Counted from the first letter of the stretch, positions 16,086 through 26,017 are shown. The stretch: DNA of 64,000 nucleotides from Amycolatopsis cihanbeyliensis (GCF_006715045.1 NZ_VFML01000001.1:3006501-3070500); one strand, 5' to 3'. The notes: generated by a model not told the origin, from the letters alone. Numbers and translations: made by a program.

Positions 16086-17777
16086 TCAGCGTCGCCAGCG
16101 CGCGGCGCAGCGGGAAAGGTCGACCGAGACCCGCTCACCCCGCTCCGCCGTCACCCGCACCTCCTGCAGCACCGTGCCGTTCGGGCGGGCGCAGCGCAGC
16201 GTCCAGCTCTCGGCGATGGTGTGCCCGGTGCGGTCGGGCCGGACCGAGGGGTTCACGTCCCAGGTGAACGCACCGGACGCGGTCATCGTCGAGGTCAGCC
16301 GGTTGTGGAAGGGCAACCGGTGCCCGGCGGAGCCGTCCGGGCGCAGTACCGGCGCGGTGTACTGGGTGAAGGTCTTCTCCAGGCTCAGCCGCGCGCCACG
16401 GGGAGCCTTCCCGGTGATCACCGAGTGGTACTGGCGGTCGGCGGCCACCTCGAACTGCCGCAGCAGGGCCTCCCGCACCCCGCCATCGGCTCCGGTCGCC
16501 GAGCCGGTGCCGAAGTACTGGTCGATCACGCCCCGCTGGTACGGGATGTGGAAGTTGTTCCCGCCCAGTTCGAACTCGAACCCGAAGGTGCCGGTGGTGA
16601 AGTAGGCCCACTCCCCGGTGCTCCCGCTGGTGTCGTACAGCTGGTACGACGGGATGCTGTGGTATCCGGTCGCGTCGCCGAGATCCGCGCCGATGGCCGC
16701 ATAGGTCTCCTCGTCCGCCGTCAGCGGTGTCGTGGACTGTTGTGGCGGGCGCAGCACCAGCCCGCCGTAGTTGTGCACGCTCTGCAGCGAGGTCACCTGG
16801 CGCTCGGAGACCAGGTCGACGACGTTGCGGACCTCCGGTTCGGAGAACGGGCCCGCGCCCCGGTAGGTCTGGCTGGCCGGGTTCGTGCTCGCACCCACCC
16901 CGCCCCAGTTCACGCCGTAGTTACGGTTCAGGTCCACGCCCAGTCGCGCGTTGTCCGCGTCCGCGCACTGCGCCGGGGTGGCACCCTCTCCGTCGGTGAC
17001 CCGGCAGTTCTTGCGCTTGTACTCGGTGATGTAGCTGCGTGAGATGTCGAAGCCGTCCGGGTTGACGATCGGCACCACGATGATGCGTGCCTGCCGTAGC
17101 AGGCCGGTGATCCGCGGGTCCTCGCCCTCGGACCGCACCAGGTCGATGGCGAACTCCATGGCCACCTCGGCGGTCGGCCATTCCCGGGCATGATGGTTGC
17201 CAACCAGGAGGAAAACCGGCCTGCCGTCCCGCGCCGCGACGTTATGTCCTATCTCGACACCCCGGACCGTCTTGCCCAGCAACGACTTGTGCGGCAACTC
17301 GATCGGCTTGACCAGATCAGGGCGCTCGGCGACCAGCCCGGCCAGCTCGGTGCCGTAGTCGGCGTAGGTCCGGTAGGTGTTGCGCCCGCTCGGCAGGTCC
17401 GAGGGTGCCATCGTGCGGGCACGTGCCTCGTCCTCGGCGAGCACCTCCCTGGTGTGTGCCGCCAGGTCCGGGATCACCACCGTGTAGTCGAAACCTGCCT
17501 GCCGCAGGCGCCGCATGTCCTGCTGCCCGTGCGCGAAAACCTCGACCGACCCCGCCGTGCGATGCTCCGCGAGGTCGAGCCCGGTGCCGACCAGGTCCGC
17601 CACCCGTTCCTCGCTCGGTGTGCTGACTCGCAGCAGCGACACCACCTCGGGCTCCGGCGCCCGCGCCGTCGCGGCGGGTACCGTCCCGGCGCCCAGCACG
17701 CCGGTGAGCAGCATGGCGCCGGCCGCGAGCATGCCGGTGACCGTCGTGAATCCGCGCCCCATGAATCGCACTGGCAT
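16086..17777 (-). CDS. Secreted M14 zinc carboxypeptidase
   Basis: 563 residues: signal peptide (VTGMLAAGAMLLTGVLGAGTVPAATA), a ~100-residue propeptide-like region, and the M14 domain with NHHAREW (zinc His and Glu), SRSYITEYKRKN, DLNRNYGVNWG (substrate-binding Asn-Arg), zinc His in SVHNYG and the catalytic Glu in FGFEFELG. A C-terminal beta domain of ~130 residues follows. It removes C-terminal residues from extracellular peptides and complements the neighbouring M4 and M28 enzymes. ATG 17777 lies 8 nt after GGAGG; a GTG three codons earlier is less well placed. Confidence 0.92.
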   Translation of the reverse strand: MPVRFMGRGFTTVTGMLAAGAMLLTGVLGAGTVPAATARAPEPEVVSLLRVSTPSEERVADLVGTGLDLAEHRTAGSVEVFAHGQQDMRRLRQAGFDYTVVIPDLAAHTREVLAEDEARARTMAPSDLPSGRNTYRTYADYGTELAGLVAERPDLVKPIELPHKSLLGKTVRGVEIGHNVAARDGRPVFLLVGNHHAREWPTAEVAMEFAIDLVRSEGEDPRITGLLRQARIIVVPIVNPDGFDISRSYITEYKRKNCRVTDGEGATPAQCADADNARLGVDLNRNYGVNWGGVGASTNPASQTYRGAGPFSEPEVRNVVDLVSERQVTSLQSVHNYGGLVLRPPQQSTTPLTADEETYAAIGADLGDATGYHSIPSYQLYDTSGSTGEWAYFTTGTFGFEFELGGNNFHIPYQRGVIDQYFGTGSATGADGGVREALLRQFEVAADRQYHSVITGKAPRGARLSLEKTFTQYTAPVLRPDGSAGHRLPFHNRLTSTMTASGAFTWDVNPSVRPDRTGHTIAESWTLRCARPNGTVLQEVRVTAERGERVSVDLSRCAARWRR

Positions 17778-17961
17778 ACCCCGCACCTCCGTTGTGAATC
17801 ACCCGGTCCCGCAAGAAACATAGGAGGTTTCGTTAGCCACCCGAAAGGTCCGTTCGGGCTGCTACGAAAGTCGGTCTCAGGGTTGGCTCGGGTCGAGTTC
17901 CGGGGTCGGTTAAGGGAACTGCCCCGATGTGCGCGCGACCCCGGCCGGCAACCATGGAGTC

Positions 17962-18183
17962 ATGACGAACAGCGTGTACTCGCCGGAAACCGGGACCAAA
18001 AAGCTGCGGCGCAGCTCGACCGACAAGATGATCGCGGGCGTCTGCGGGGGCTGGGCCCGGCTGCTCGGCGTCGACGCGGCCATCCTGCGGATCCTGCTGG
18101 TGGCGGCCACCATCTTCGGCGTCGGCACCCCGGTGCTGATCTACGCGGCCTGCTGGATCCTGATGCCGGAGGACAAGGCCTGA
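17962..18183 (+). CDS. PspC domain small membrane protein
   Basis: 73 residues: KKLRRSSTDKMIAGVCGGWARLLGVDAAILRILLVAATIFGVGTPVLIYAACWILMPED is the PspC domain, with one or two membrane segments. PspC proteins sense envelope stress in enterobacteria; in actinobacteria they are often fused to kinases or stand alone. GGAG precedes the ATG. Located 50 bp upstream of the HTH/Clp-N regulator. Confidence 0.9.
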   Translation: MTNSVYSPETGTKKLRRSSTDKMIAGVCGGWARLLGVDAAILRILLVAATIFGVGTPVLIYAACWILMPEDKA

Positions 18184-18184
18184 A

Positions 18185-18203
18185 CGTCAACCGGAAGTTG
18201 ACG
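18185..18203. promoter_or_regulatory. Operator 1 of the HTH/Clp-N gene
   Basis: CGTCAAC-N5-GTTGACG, a perfect 7-bp inverted repeat whose right arm contains the TTGACG -35 box (18198-18203). Confidence 0.6.
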
Positions 18204-18227
18204 ACATAGTGTGCGTCAACCTACTGT
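18198..18227 (+). promoter_or_regulatory. Leaderless promoter of the HTH/Clp-N gene
   Basis: TTGACG (18198-18203), 18-nt spacer, TACTGT (18222-18227); the expected start of transcription coincides with the ATG at 18234. No ribosome site is present. Confidence 0.55.
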
Positions 18228-18234
18228 TGACGCA
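18212..18234. promoter_or_regulatory. Operator 2 of the HTH/Clp-N gene
   Basis: TGCGTCAAC-N5-GTTGACGCA, a perfect 9-bp inverted repeat of the same GTCAAC(N5)GTTGAC core as operator 1, overlapping the -10 box and ending on the A of the start codon. Confidence 0.65.
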
Positions 18235-18950
18235 TGACCGAACCCATGCGGATGACCAGCCCTGTCCGGCTGGACGACCTGATCGACGCCATCAAGAAGG
18301 TGCACACCGACGTTCTCGACCAGCTCTCCGACGCGGTACTCGCCGCCGATCATCTCGGCGAGATCGCCGACCACCTGATCGGCCACTTCGTGGACCAGGC
18401 CCGGCGCACGGGCGTGTCCTGGACCGAGATCGGCAAGAGCATGGGGGTGAGCAAGCAGGCGGCGCAGAAACGCTTCGTCCCGAAGGACGAGCCGTCCACC
18501 CTGGACCCCGAGGAGGGGTTCAGCCGGTTCACCGCGCGGGCACGGAACGCGGTGCTGGCGGCGCACAACGCGGCCCACGCGGCGGGTAACGGCGAGGTTC
18601 GGCCCGAGCATCTGGCACTGGGGCTGCTGAGCGAGCCGGAGGGGCTCGCCGCCAAGGCGATCGTGGCCCAGGGGGTGCCGCTGGCGGCCGTCGAAACCGC
18701 CGCGAGGGCCGCGCTCCCCGAGCGCGCAAGCGAGGTGCCCGACCTCGTCCCGTACGGCTCACCGGCCAAGAAGGCGCTGGAACTCACCTTCCGCGAGGCG
18801 TTGCGGCTGGGGCACAACTACATCGGGACCGAGCACATGCTGCTCGCGCTGCTGGAGTTCGAGGACGGCGCGGGTGTGCTCAGCGGGCTGGGCATCGGCA
18901 AGGACGCCACCGAGGAACACGTCCTCGCCATGCTGCCCGGCGGGCAGTGA
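18234..18950 (+). CDS. HTH plus Clp-N (double) domain regulator
   Basis: 238 residues. Residues ~1-85 form a helix-turn-helix protein domain (VSWTEIGKSMGVSKQAAQKRF is the HTH), and residues ~95-238 match the Clp repeat N-domain of ClpA/ClpC (FSRFTARARNAVLAAHNAA, EVRPEHLALGLL; second repeat YGSPAKKALELTFREA, LGHNYIGTEHMLLALL). No AAA domain, so it cannot unfold proteins itself. It probably binds DNA through the HTH and a peptide or damaged-protein signal through the Clp-N domain. Two copies of an operator cover its own promoter, arguing for autoregulation. Convergent with groEL. Confidence 0.85.
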   Translation: MTEPMRMTSPVRLDDLIDAIKKVHTDVLDQLSDAVLAADHLGEIADHLIGHFVDQARRTGVSWTEIGKSMGVSKQAAQKRFVPKDEPSTLDPEEGFSRFTARARNAVLAAHNAAHAAGNGEVRPEHLALGLLSEPEGLAAKAIVAQGVPLAAVETAARAALPERASEVPDLVPYGSPAKKALELTFREALRLGHNYIGTEHMLLALLEFEDGAGVLSGLGIGKDATEEHVLAMLPGGQ

Positions 18951-18957
18951 GCCCAAA

Positions 18958-18997
18958 ACGAAGGCCCGGGGGCGCCGTAGCACCTCCGGGCCTTCGT
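18958..18997. terminator. Bidirectional terminator between HTH/Clp-N gene and groEL
   Basis: Perfect 12-bp stem ACGAAGGCCCGG / CCGGGCCTTCGT with a 16-nt loop between two convergent genes. Confidence 0.8.
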
Positions 18998-19028
18998 CGA
19001 GCAGTAGCCGGACTTCCGGGTTACGAGA

Positions 19029-20690
<1,662 letters not shown>

Positions 20691-20841
20691 CTACGAACGG
20701 CCCGCTCGTCACTGCGAGCGAACCGAGGTAACAGGACACGTCCTCGGCCAGGCTCGGTGCCCGCGACGGACGACCGGCTCGTGTACCCGAACCCGGCCTC
20801 ACCGTCCCGACCTTCAGGCGGGCGGCCGGTCGGCCACCCGT

Positions 20842-20868
20842 CTGGCACTCGACGGCGCCGAGTGCCAA
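20842..20868 (-). promoter_or_regulatory. CIRCE element, proximal copy
   Basis: CTGGCACTC-N9-GAGTGCCAA, eight-bp arms matching the HrcA operator TTAGCACTC(N9)GAGTGCTAA with a GG/CC change at positions 3 and 7; inside the groEL leader. Confidence 0.85.
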
Positions 20869-20873
20869 GTTCG

Positions 20874-20902
20874 GTTTTAGCACTCTCCGGGTGAGAGTGC
20901 AA
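20874..20902 (-). promoter_or_regulatory. groEL promoter overlapping CIRCE
   Basis: On the minus strand TTGCAC, 17-nt spacer, TAAAAC; the distal CIRCE element covers the spacer and both boxes. Confidence 0.55.
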
Positions 20903-20903
20903 G
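20877..20903 (-). promoter_or_regulatory. CIRCE element, distal copy
   Basis: TTAGCACTC-N9-GAGTGCAAG, nearly the full HrcA consensus. Confidence 0.9.
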
Positions 20904-20925
20904 AAAGCCCCGCCGAGTACCCGGC

Positions 20926-22386
20926 TCAGTTGGTGGGGACCACCGGAATGGACTCCGGCGGCTCGTTGCCCACCGACGAGCTGGGCGGGGTGCTCGGCTG
21001 CGAGCCGCCAGGACCCACCGGGATGTCCGGTGCCGACCGAGTGGTCTCCTGGGGTGGGTTCTGCCCGCCCTCGTTGCCCTCGCCACCAAGGGCGAGCACC
21101 AGGATCAGCACGCCCCCGCCGACCACCACGACCGCGGCCAGCACCCAGACGATCCACATCTTGCCGCCGCCCTTGCCCTGCTGGAACCGCGGGCCGCCGG
21201 GCGGTCCCTGCGGCGGGTAGCCGGGCGGCGGTCCCTGCGGAGGCGGCCCCTGCGGAGGCATGCCCTGCGGCGGGGTACCCATCCCGGGCGGCGGGCCGTA
21301 CGGCGGTTGCCCCGGCGCCTGCCCCGGCGGCTGGCCGGGGGGTGGCGCCCCGTAGCCGGGCGGTGGTCCCGGTGGTGGCGGCGGTCCCTGCGGCTGCCTG
21401 CCCTGCTGTGGCTGTCCTTGTTGCCCGTACGGCTGCATCGGCGGCCCCTCTCCTTGCGGGACGGGTCGCTGCTGCCCGCCCACCTGACCGATCCCGGCCG
21501 CACCGACCGGCGCCCGCGCGGCCCGATTCCCCCCGGACGACCCGCCGGAGGACCATGCCCCGCGCGCCGTCGTGATCAGCTCCACGCAGCCGCTGTACCG
21601 CTCCGGCGGATTCTTCGCCATTCCCTTCCGCAGGATCTCATCGACCGGGGCCGGTAACCCGAGCAGGCGGGCGAGGGAAGGCGGTTCCCCGCTGAGATGT
21701 CCTTTGATCACCGCGGACACGTCGCCCTGGTACGGCGGCCTTCCGGTGAGGCAGGCATACAGCATGCAGGCCAGCGCGTACTGGTCGGTCCGGCCGTCCA
21801 GCGGCTCCCCGCGCAGATGCTCGGGGGCGGCGTAGGTCGGCGAGCCGAGGAAGTCGCCACCCCGCGTGCGATGCCCGGTGGCGCCCCTGCGGGTGAGCCC
21901 GAAGTCGGCGACGTAGACGTGCTCGCGGGCGGACTCCCGGCTGGTCACCAGTACGTTGGCCGGCTTGACGTCCAGGTGCACCAGGCCGTGCGCATGCAGC
22001 GTGTCCAGCGCGTCGGCGACCTGCTCGAGCAGGCTGAACGCGCGCTCCGGCGCCATCGGGCCGTTCCCGATCAGGCTGGCCAGGTCCGAGCCGTCCACCA
22101 GGCGCATGGCGATGTAGAGCATCCCGTCCAGCTCGCCGAAGTCGTAGAGCGGGACGATGTTGGCGTGGTCGATCGCCGAGGTGTTCCTGGCCTCGTCGAC
22201 GAACCGCTCGCGGAACTCCGCGTCCGCACCGAGATGCTCGCCGATCACCTTCAACGCCACCTTGCGACCGAGCCGCACGTCGGTGGCCTTGTACATCACA
22301 CTCATGCCGCCCTTGCCGAGCACACCGTCAATGCGGTAATTGCCCAGCCGGCGACCGGTGAGGTCCCCCGACACATCGCCTGTCAC
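20926..22386 (-). CDS. Membrane Ser/Thr protein kinase (PknB class) with Pro/Gln/Gly-rich linker
   Basis: 486 residues. Kinase domain (about 15-275): glycine loop LGKGGMSVMYKA, ATP Lys in KVALKV, catalytic loop HLDVKPANVL (HLD in place of the usual HRD), DFG in VADFGLTRRG, then APE as AAPEHLRGEP and DQYALACMLY. Residues ~290-400 are a low-complexity P/Q/G linker, followed by one membrane helix (WIVWVLAAVVVVGGGVLILVL) and a short Ser/Pro-rich extracellular tail without PASTA repeats. HLD suggests an atypical RD-less activation-loop control but the catalytic Asp and Lys are kept. The stop codon is only 22 bp from the groEL CIRCE element. A GTG at 22386 is assumed as the start. Confidence 0.88.
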   Translation of the reverse strand: MTGDVSGDLTGRRLGNYRIDGVLGKGGMSVMYKATDVRLGRKVALKVIGEHLGADAEFRERFVDEARNTSAIDHANIVPLYDFGELDGMLYIAMRLVDGSDLASLIGNGPMAPERAFSLLEQVADALDTLHAHGLVHLDVKPANVLVTSRESAREHVYVADFGLTRRGATGHRTRGGDFLGSPTYAAPEHLRGEPLDGRTDQYALACMLYACLTGRPPYQGDVSAVIKGHLSGEPPSLARLLGLPAPVDEILRKGMAKNPPERYSGCVELITTARGAWSSGGSSGGNRAARAPVGAAGIGQVGGQQRPVPQGEGPPMQPYGQQGQPQQGRQPQGPPPPPGPPPGYGAPPPGQPPGQAPGQPPYGPPPGMGTPPQGMPPQGPPPQGPPPGYPPQGPPGGPRFQQGKGGGKMWIVWVLAAVVVVGGGVLILVLALGGEGNEGGQNPPQETTRSAPDIPVGPGGSQPSTPPSSSVGNEPPESIPVVPTN

Positions 22387-22451
22387 GCAGCGCAGCCTAA
22401 CGTCCGGTGATTCGGCGACGCCGAGGGTCGGGTGCTAGCAGGAACCGGCTC

Positions 22452-22655
22452 TCAGAGCTTGCGGACGTCCGCCGCCTGGCTGCGGCCGTCGCGGCCGGCC
22501 TGCACCTCGAACTCGACCCGGTCGCCCTCGTCGAGGGTGCGAAATCCGTCGGCCCGGATGGCGGAGTAGTGTACGAACACATCGGGGCCTTCGGGCGATT
22601 CGATGAACCCGTAGCCTTTCTCCGCGTTGAACCACTTGACCGTGCCTACAGCCAC
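22452..22655 (-). CDS. Cold-shock protein CspA family
   Basis: 67 residues with RNP1 KGYGFI and RNP2 VFVHYSA on the OB fold ([15 protein letters not shown]...). Binds single-stranded nucleic acids as an RNA chaperone. GTG start preceded by AAGGAGG. Stands alone between the kinase gene and the AIM24 genes. Confidence 0.95.
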   Translation of the reverse strand: MAVGTVKWFNAEKGYGFIESPEGPDVFVHYSAIRADGFRTLDEGDRVEFEVQAGRDGRSQAADVRKL

Positions 22656-22815
22656 GGCTTCCTCCTTGGGATACAGCCGAAAACGACGGCGACCGCTGCC
22701 GCCGGTGAAACTCCGGTCACGCTACCGGATTACCCGCGACGGGCAATGCCCAATTTGGCCGGAATCTCCGGCCGGAATCGTGCCCAAGGCTCAGGGGCGC
22801 ATAAGACTCAATGGC

Positions 22816-23430
22816 TCACCTCGAACGCGTACGCGCCTGCACCAGAACCGTGCCGGGGCCCGCGAAGTCCAGCATCAGCCCCTCGCCGGTACGGACCGAC
22901 TGCGGCCCGGAAGGATCCACCGCGCGCAACCGGCACTGCACGGCATCCGGGTACGCCAACAGGAAACGCGGGCTGACCGTGATCACCTCGCCGGACTCCA
23001 GGGTGAACGCGTCCACCGGCCCGGCGCAGGCGAGCACCAGTGACCCGCTGCCGCTGTAGTGCTCGAGAAATCCGGAGTCCCCGCCGAACAGGGCGCGCAA
23101 CGCGGGCCACTGGGCATCGGCCCGGACGCTCGCGGGCCGGGCCAGCACCATGCCCCGCGCGACCGACCAGCCGGCGCGGCCGTTGAACTCCAGTGGATAG
23201 ACATCCCCGGCATGGCTGGGCGCGAGGTCGATCCAGCCGCCCTCGGCGGGTGCCGTGAACACGGCGGTCGTCCGGCCGCCCCCGCGCACGTTGACCCGGC
23301 CCTGCCGGGCCTCCTTGATGCCGAAGCTGCACGCCAGCATCGCCTCGGCGTCGGCCTGCACGGCCTCGCCGGGCGACAGCGTGACCCTGGCGACACCGAA
23401 GCTCGGCGTATGCCTGGTGTGGACCTGCAC
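22816..23430 (-). CDS. AIM24 family protein, second of a pair
   Basis: 204 residues of the AIM24 (TIGR00266-like) beta fold: HTPSFGVARVTLSPGEAVQADAEAML at the N-terminus and GLMLDFAGPGTVLVQARTR at the C-terminus. Function unknown; the family is named from yeast altered mitochondrial inheritance. Follows its paralogue by 10 bp, so the two are co-transcribed and arose by tandem duplication. GTG start with GGTGAGGG upstream. Confidence 0.85.
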   Translation of the reverse strand: MQVHTRHTPSFGVARVTLSPGEAVQADAEAMLACSFGIKEARQGRVNVRGGGRTTAVFTAPAEGGWIDLAPSHAGDVYPLEFNGRAGWSVARGMVLARPASVRADAQWPALRALFGGDSGFLEHYSGSGSLVLACAGPVDAFTLESGEVITVSPRFLLAYPDAVQCRLRAVDPSGPQSVRTGEGLMLDFAGPGTVLVQARTRSR

Positions 23431-23440
23431 GGTACGGCCC

Positions 23441-24121
23441 TCACCGCCGGGACGGGATCTGCGGGACGATCCACGCGATCAGCGCGGCGGGGTTACGGGT
23501 CTGGGTCAGCACCTGCCCCGGCCCCGCGAAGTCGAACACCAGCCCCTCCCCGCTCTTCATCGACTGGATCATGCCCTCGGACACCTTGCGCACCTGGTAC
23601 TGGGTGCTGTCCGCGAAGGCCACCACATGGCCGGTGTCGATGGTGACCATCTCGCCCTGCTGCAGCGTGACCGTCTCCAGCGCGCCGTAGCAGGCGACCA
23701 GCAGTTGGCCCTGCCCGGTGGCATGGGTGAGGAAGCCGCCCTCCCCGCCGAACAGGTTCTTGAAGCCACCCCACCTGGTCTCGGTCTGCACCCCGTGCGC
23801 GGAGGCCAGCCAGCAACCCCTGGTGACGCACCAGCCCACCCGGCCGTCCATGTTGATCACCTGGACATCACCGGGAAGGTTCGCCGCGACATCCACCCAG
23901 CCGCCGTTCTGCGGCGCGGTGAAGGTAGAGATGAAGAACGACTCGCCGGCCAGGAAGGCTCTGCTCAGCCCCTTCATCACGCCGCCCTGCGACTGCGACT
24001 GGACATGCACGCCGTAGCTGGTGGCCAGCATGGCACCCGACTCGACCTGGGCGGGCTCACCCGGCGCGAGCAGCAACCGCGCCACGGCGAAGGATGGCTG
24101 GTGACGGATTTGAACCTGCAT
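23441..24121 (-). CDS. AIM24 family protein, first of a pair
   Basis: 226 residues, same fold as the next gene and about 40 percent alike by eye: QIRHQPSFAVARLLLAPGEPAQVESGAMLATSYGV, FFISTFTAPQNGGWVDVA, and SGEGLVFDFAGPGQVLTQTRNP at the end, then a hydrophobic tail ALIAWIVPQIP. The tail could be a membrane anchor. Start ATG 24121 matches the paralogue's start; longer forms add a non-homologous N-terminus. Divergent from moeA. Confidence 0.85.
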   Translation of the reverse strand: MQVQIRHQPSFAVARLLLAPGEPAQVESGAMLATSYGVHVQSQSQGGVMKGLSRAFLAGESFFISTFTAPQNGGWVDVAANLPGDVQVINMDGRVGWCVTRGCWLASAHGVQTETRWGGFKNLFGGEGGFLTHATGQGQLLVACYGALETVTLQQGEMVTIDTGHVVAFADSTQYQVRKVSEGMIQSMKSGEGLVFDFAGPGQVLTQTRNPAALIAWIVPQIPSRR

Positions 24122-24225
24122 GTCCACTACTCCATAGCTCTCGGCCGCTGTCGGATCCGGGCGCTTCGCCGCGCTGACGCGGGGAGAGTCTTGCATGCCC
24201 GGCGCCGCGAGGGAGGATGGTTCTC

Positions 24226-25446
24226 GTGATCTCTGTCGAAGACCACCGCGCCACGGTCACCGAGCTGCTCGGCACCCGCCCGACCACCGAGCTGGCACTG
24301 GCCGACTGCGCCGGCCTGGTCCTGGCCGCCGACGTGCAGGCCGACGTCGCACTGCCCCCGTTCGACAACTCCGCGATGGACGGTTACGCCATTCGCTCGG
24401 TGGACGTGGTCGAGGCCGACGAGCAGCGGCCGGTCGAGCTTCCGGTGGCCGAGGACATCCCGGCCGGGCGCACGGACATCCCCGCGCTGCTGCCCGGCAC
24501 CGCACACCGGATCATGACCGGGGCGCCGATCCCGCCCGGCGCGGACAGCGTGGTGCCGGTCGAGCGCACCAGCGGAGGCACGGACCGGGTCAGCATCTTC
24601 GCCGCCGCCGCTCCCGGGGCACACCTGCGCCGTACCGGGGAGGACGTGTCGGTCGGCACCCTCGCGCTGCCCGCGGGCAGCGTGCTCGGGCCGGCGCGGC
24701 TGGGACTGGCCGCCGCCATCGGGCTGGACCGGCTGCCGGTGCACGCCCCGCCGCGGGTGCTGGTCGTCTCCACCGGCACCGAGCTGGTGCTCCCGCCGGA
24801 ACCGCTGCGGCACGGCCAGATCTACGAGTCCAACAGCATCATGCTGCACGCCGCGCTGCGCGAGCTGGGTTGCCAGGTGCGGACGGTGCGCAGCGTCGCC
24901 GACGATGTGCCCACCTTCCTCGGCGCGGTCGAACCGCTGCTCGCCGAGGCCGACCTGGTCGTCACCTCCGGCGGGGTCAGCGCCGGGGCGTACGAGGTGG
25001 TCAAGGACGCACTGGCCGAGGTCGGGGTGACCTTCGCCAGGGTGGGCATGCAACCCGGCGGCCCGCAGGGCTGCGGCCGGTGGAACGGGGTGCCGGTGGT
25101 GACCCTGCCCGGCAACCCGGTGAGCGTGCTGGTCTCCTTCGAGGCCTTCCTGCGGCCCGCGCTGCGCACCGCGCTCGGGCACACCGAGGTCGACCGGACG
25201 CGGGTACGGGCCCGGCTGACCGAGGGGCTGCGGTCGCCGGACGGCAAGCGGCAGTTCCGCCGCGGCCACTACACGCCCCCCGACTACGGTGGCGGCGCGG
25301 CGCAGGTCACCGGGGTGGTCGGCCCGCGCGGCGGTCCCGGCTCGCACCTGCTCGCCGCCTTCGCGCAGGCGAACTGCCTGATCGTGCTCCCCGAGCCGGT
25401 GACCGAGGCGGCCGAGGGTTCCGAGGTGGATGTCCTGCTGCTGTGA
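24226..25446 (+). CDS. moeA: Molybdopterin molybdenumtransferase MoeA
   Basis: 406 residues, full MoeA: N-terminal domain PPFDNSAMDGYAIRS (family signature), GTAHRIMTGAPIPPGADSVV, the MogA-like domain VVSTGTELV..., VTSGGVSAGAYEVVKD and LPGNPVSVLVSFEAF, then the C-terminal domain. Inserts molybdate into adenylated molybdopterin to form molybdenum cofactor. In M. tuberculosis the copy in this neighbourhood is called moeA2. GTG 24226 is chosen because GGGAGG lies 9 nt upstream; the ATG at 24217 abuts that site with no spacing. Confidence 0.95.
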   Translation: MISVEDHRATVTELLGTRPTTELALADCAGLVLAADVQADVALPPFDNSAMDGYAIRSVDVVEADEQRPVELPVAEDIPAGRTDIPALLPGTAHRIMTGAPIPPGADSVVPVERTSGGTDRVSIFAAAAPGAHLRRTGEDVSVGTLALPAGSVLGPARLGLAAAIGLDRLPVHAPPRVLVVSTGTELVLPPEPLRHGQIYESNSIMLHAALRELGCQVRTVRSVADDVPTFLGAVEPLLAEADLVVTSGGVSAGAYEVVKDALAEVGVTFARVGMQPGGPQGCGRWNGVPVVTLPGNPVSVLVSFEAFLRPALRTALGHTEVDRTRVRARLTEGLRSPDGKRQFRRGHYTPPDYGGGAAQVTGVVGPRGGPGSHLLAAFAQANCLIVLPEPVTEAAEGSEVDVLLL

Positions 25447-25497
25447 CGACGAGCCGACGACCGGCCGGCACCGCGCCCGCGAGGTAGCCTCGACGGC

Positions 25498-25767
25498 GTG
25501 GGTTTCATCGCATGGATCATTTTCGGCGCGCTGGCCGGATGGGCCGCCAACCTGGTCATCGGCGGGCGGGAACGGCGTGGGCAGGGATGCATCGTCAGCG
25601 TGCTGGTCGGGGTGGTCGGCGCCGCGCTCGGCGGCCTGATCTACCGGCTGGCGACCGGTGAGGAGAAGACCTTCGAGTTCGACTTCGCCAGCTTCGGGGT
25701 CGCCGTGCTGGGCGCGGTCGTGCTGCTCGGCGTGCTACGGCTGGTGCGTGGCGCCGCCCGCCGGTAA
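25498..25767 (+). CDS. GlsB/YeaQ/YmgE family small membrane protein
   Basis: 89 residues, three membrane helices with glycine zippers: GFIAWIIFGALAGWAANLVIGG, GCIVSVLVGVVGAALGGLIY and ASFGVAVLGAVVLLGVLRLV. Family annotated transglycosylase-associated, linked to stress in E. coli (YeaQ/YmgE). GTG 25498 has TAGCCT 7 nt upstream and no ribosome site, so the transcript is probably leaderless. Starts 51 bp after moeA. Confidence 0.9.
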   Translation: MGFIAWIIFGALAGWAANLVIGGRERRGQGCIVSVLVGVVGAALGGLIYRLATGEEKTFEFDFASFGVAVLGAVVLLGVLRLVRGAARR

Positions 25768-25866
25768 CGCCGCCGCGCCCTGCGTGACGTTTTGTAACAG
25801 TTTCTTGACAAATGGTTATTTTTCCTGGTCGACACGCTACTATCGCGGCCTCCCCCGGCAACTCGA

Positions 25867-25909
25867 GGGCGGGTGGCGTGCGGCGTCGGGGGCTGGACGC
25901 CACCCGCCC
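25867..25909. terminator. Hairpin between the GlsB-like gene and psd
   Basis: Perfect 13-bp stem GGGCGGGTGGCGT / ACGCCACCCGCCC with a 17-nt loop, 100 bp after the preceding stop; either terminator or leader structure. Confidence 0.6.
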
Positions 25910-25948
25910 CCTCCGGCTTCCGTCGCTGGCGTAGCGTTGCCCGCGAAT

Positions 25949-26017
25949 CTTGCCCTACAAACAACCTTGCCCTACGAACAAACCTCGCCCCACAAACAAC
26001 CTCGCCCTACGAACAAC
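25949..26017 (+). repeat. Four tandem 17-18-bp repeats in the psd leader
   Basis: Units start at 25949, 25966, 25984 and 26001 with consensus CTYGCCCYACRAACAAC, immediately upstream of the psd start. They are purine-poor and unlike coding sequence around them. Confidence 0.85.

Noticed and set aside
25811..25846. TTGACA near 25813 with TACTAT as a promoter
   Set aside because: The spacing between the boxes is about 27 nt, far too long.
25949..26017. Tandem repeats as a CRISPR array
   Set aside because: Units are contiguous with no spacers and there are no cas genes.
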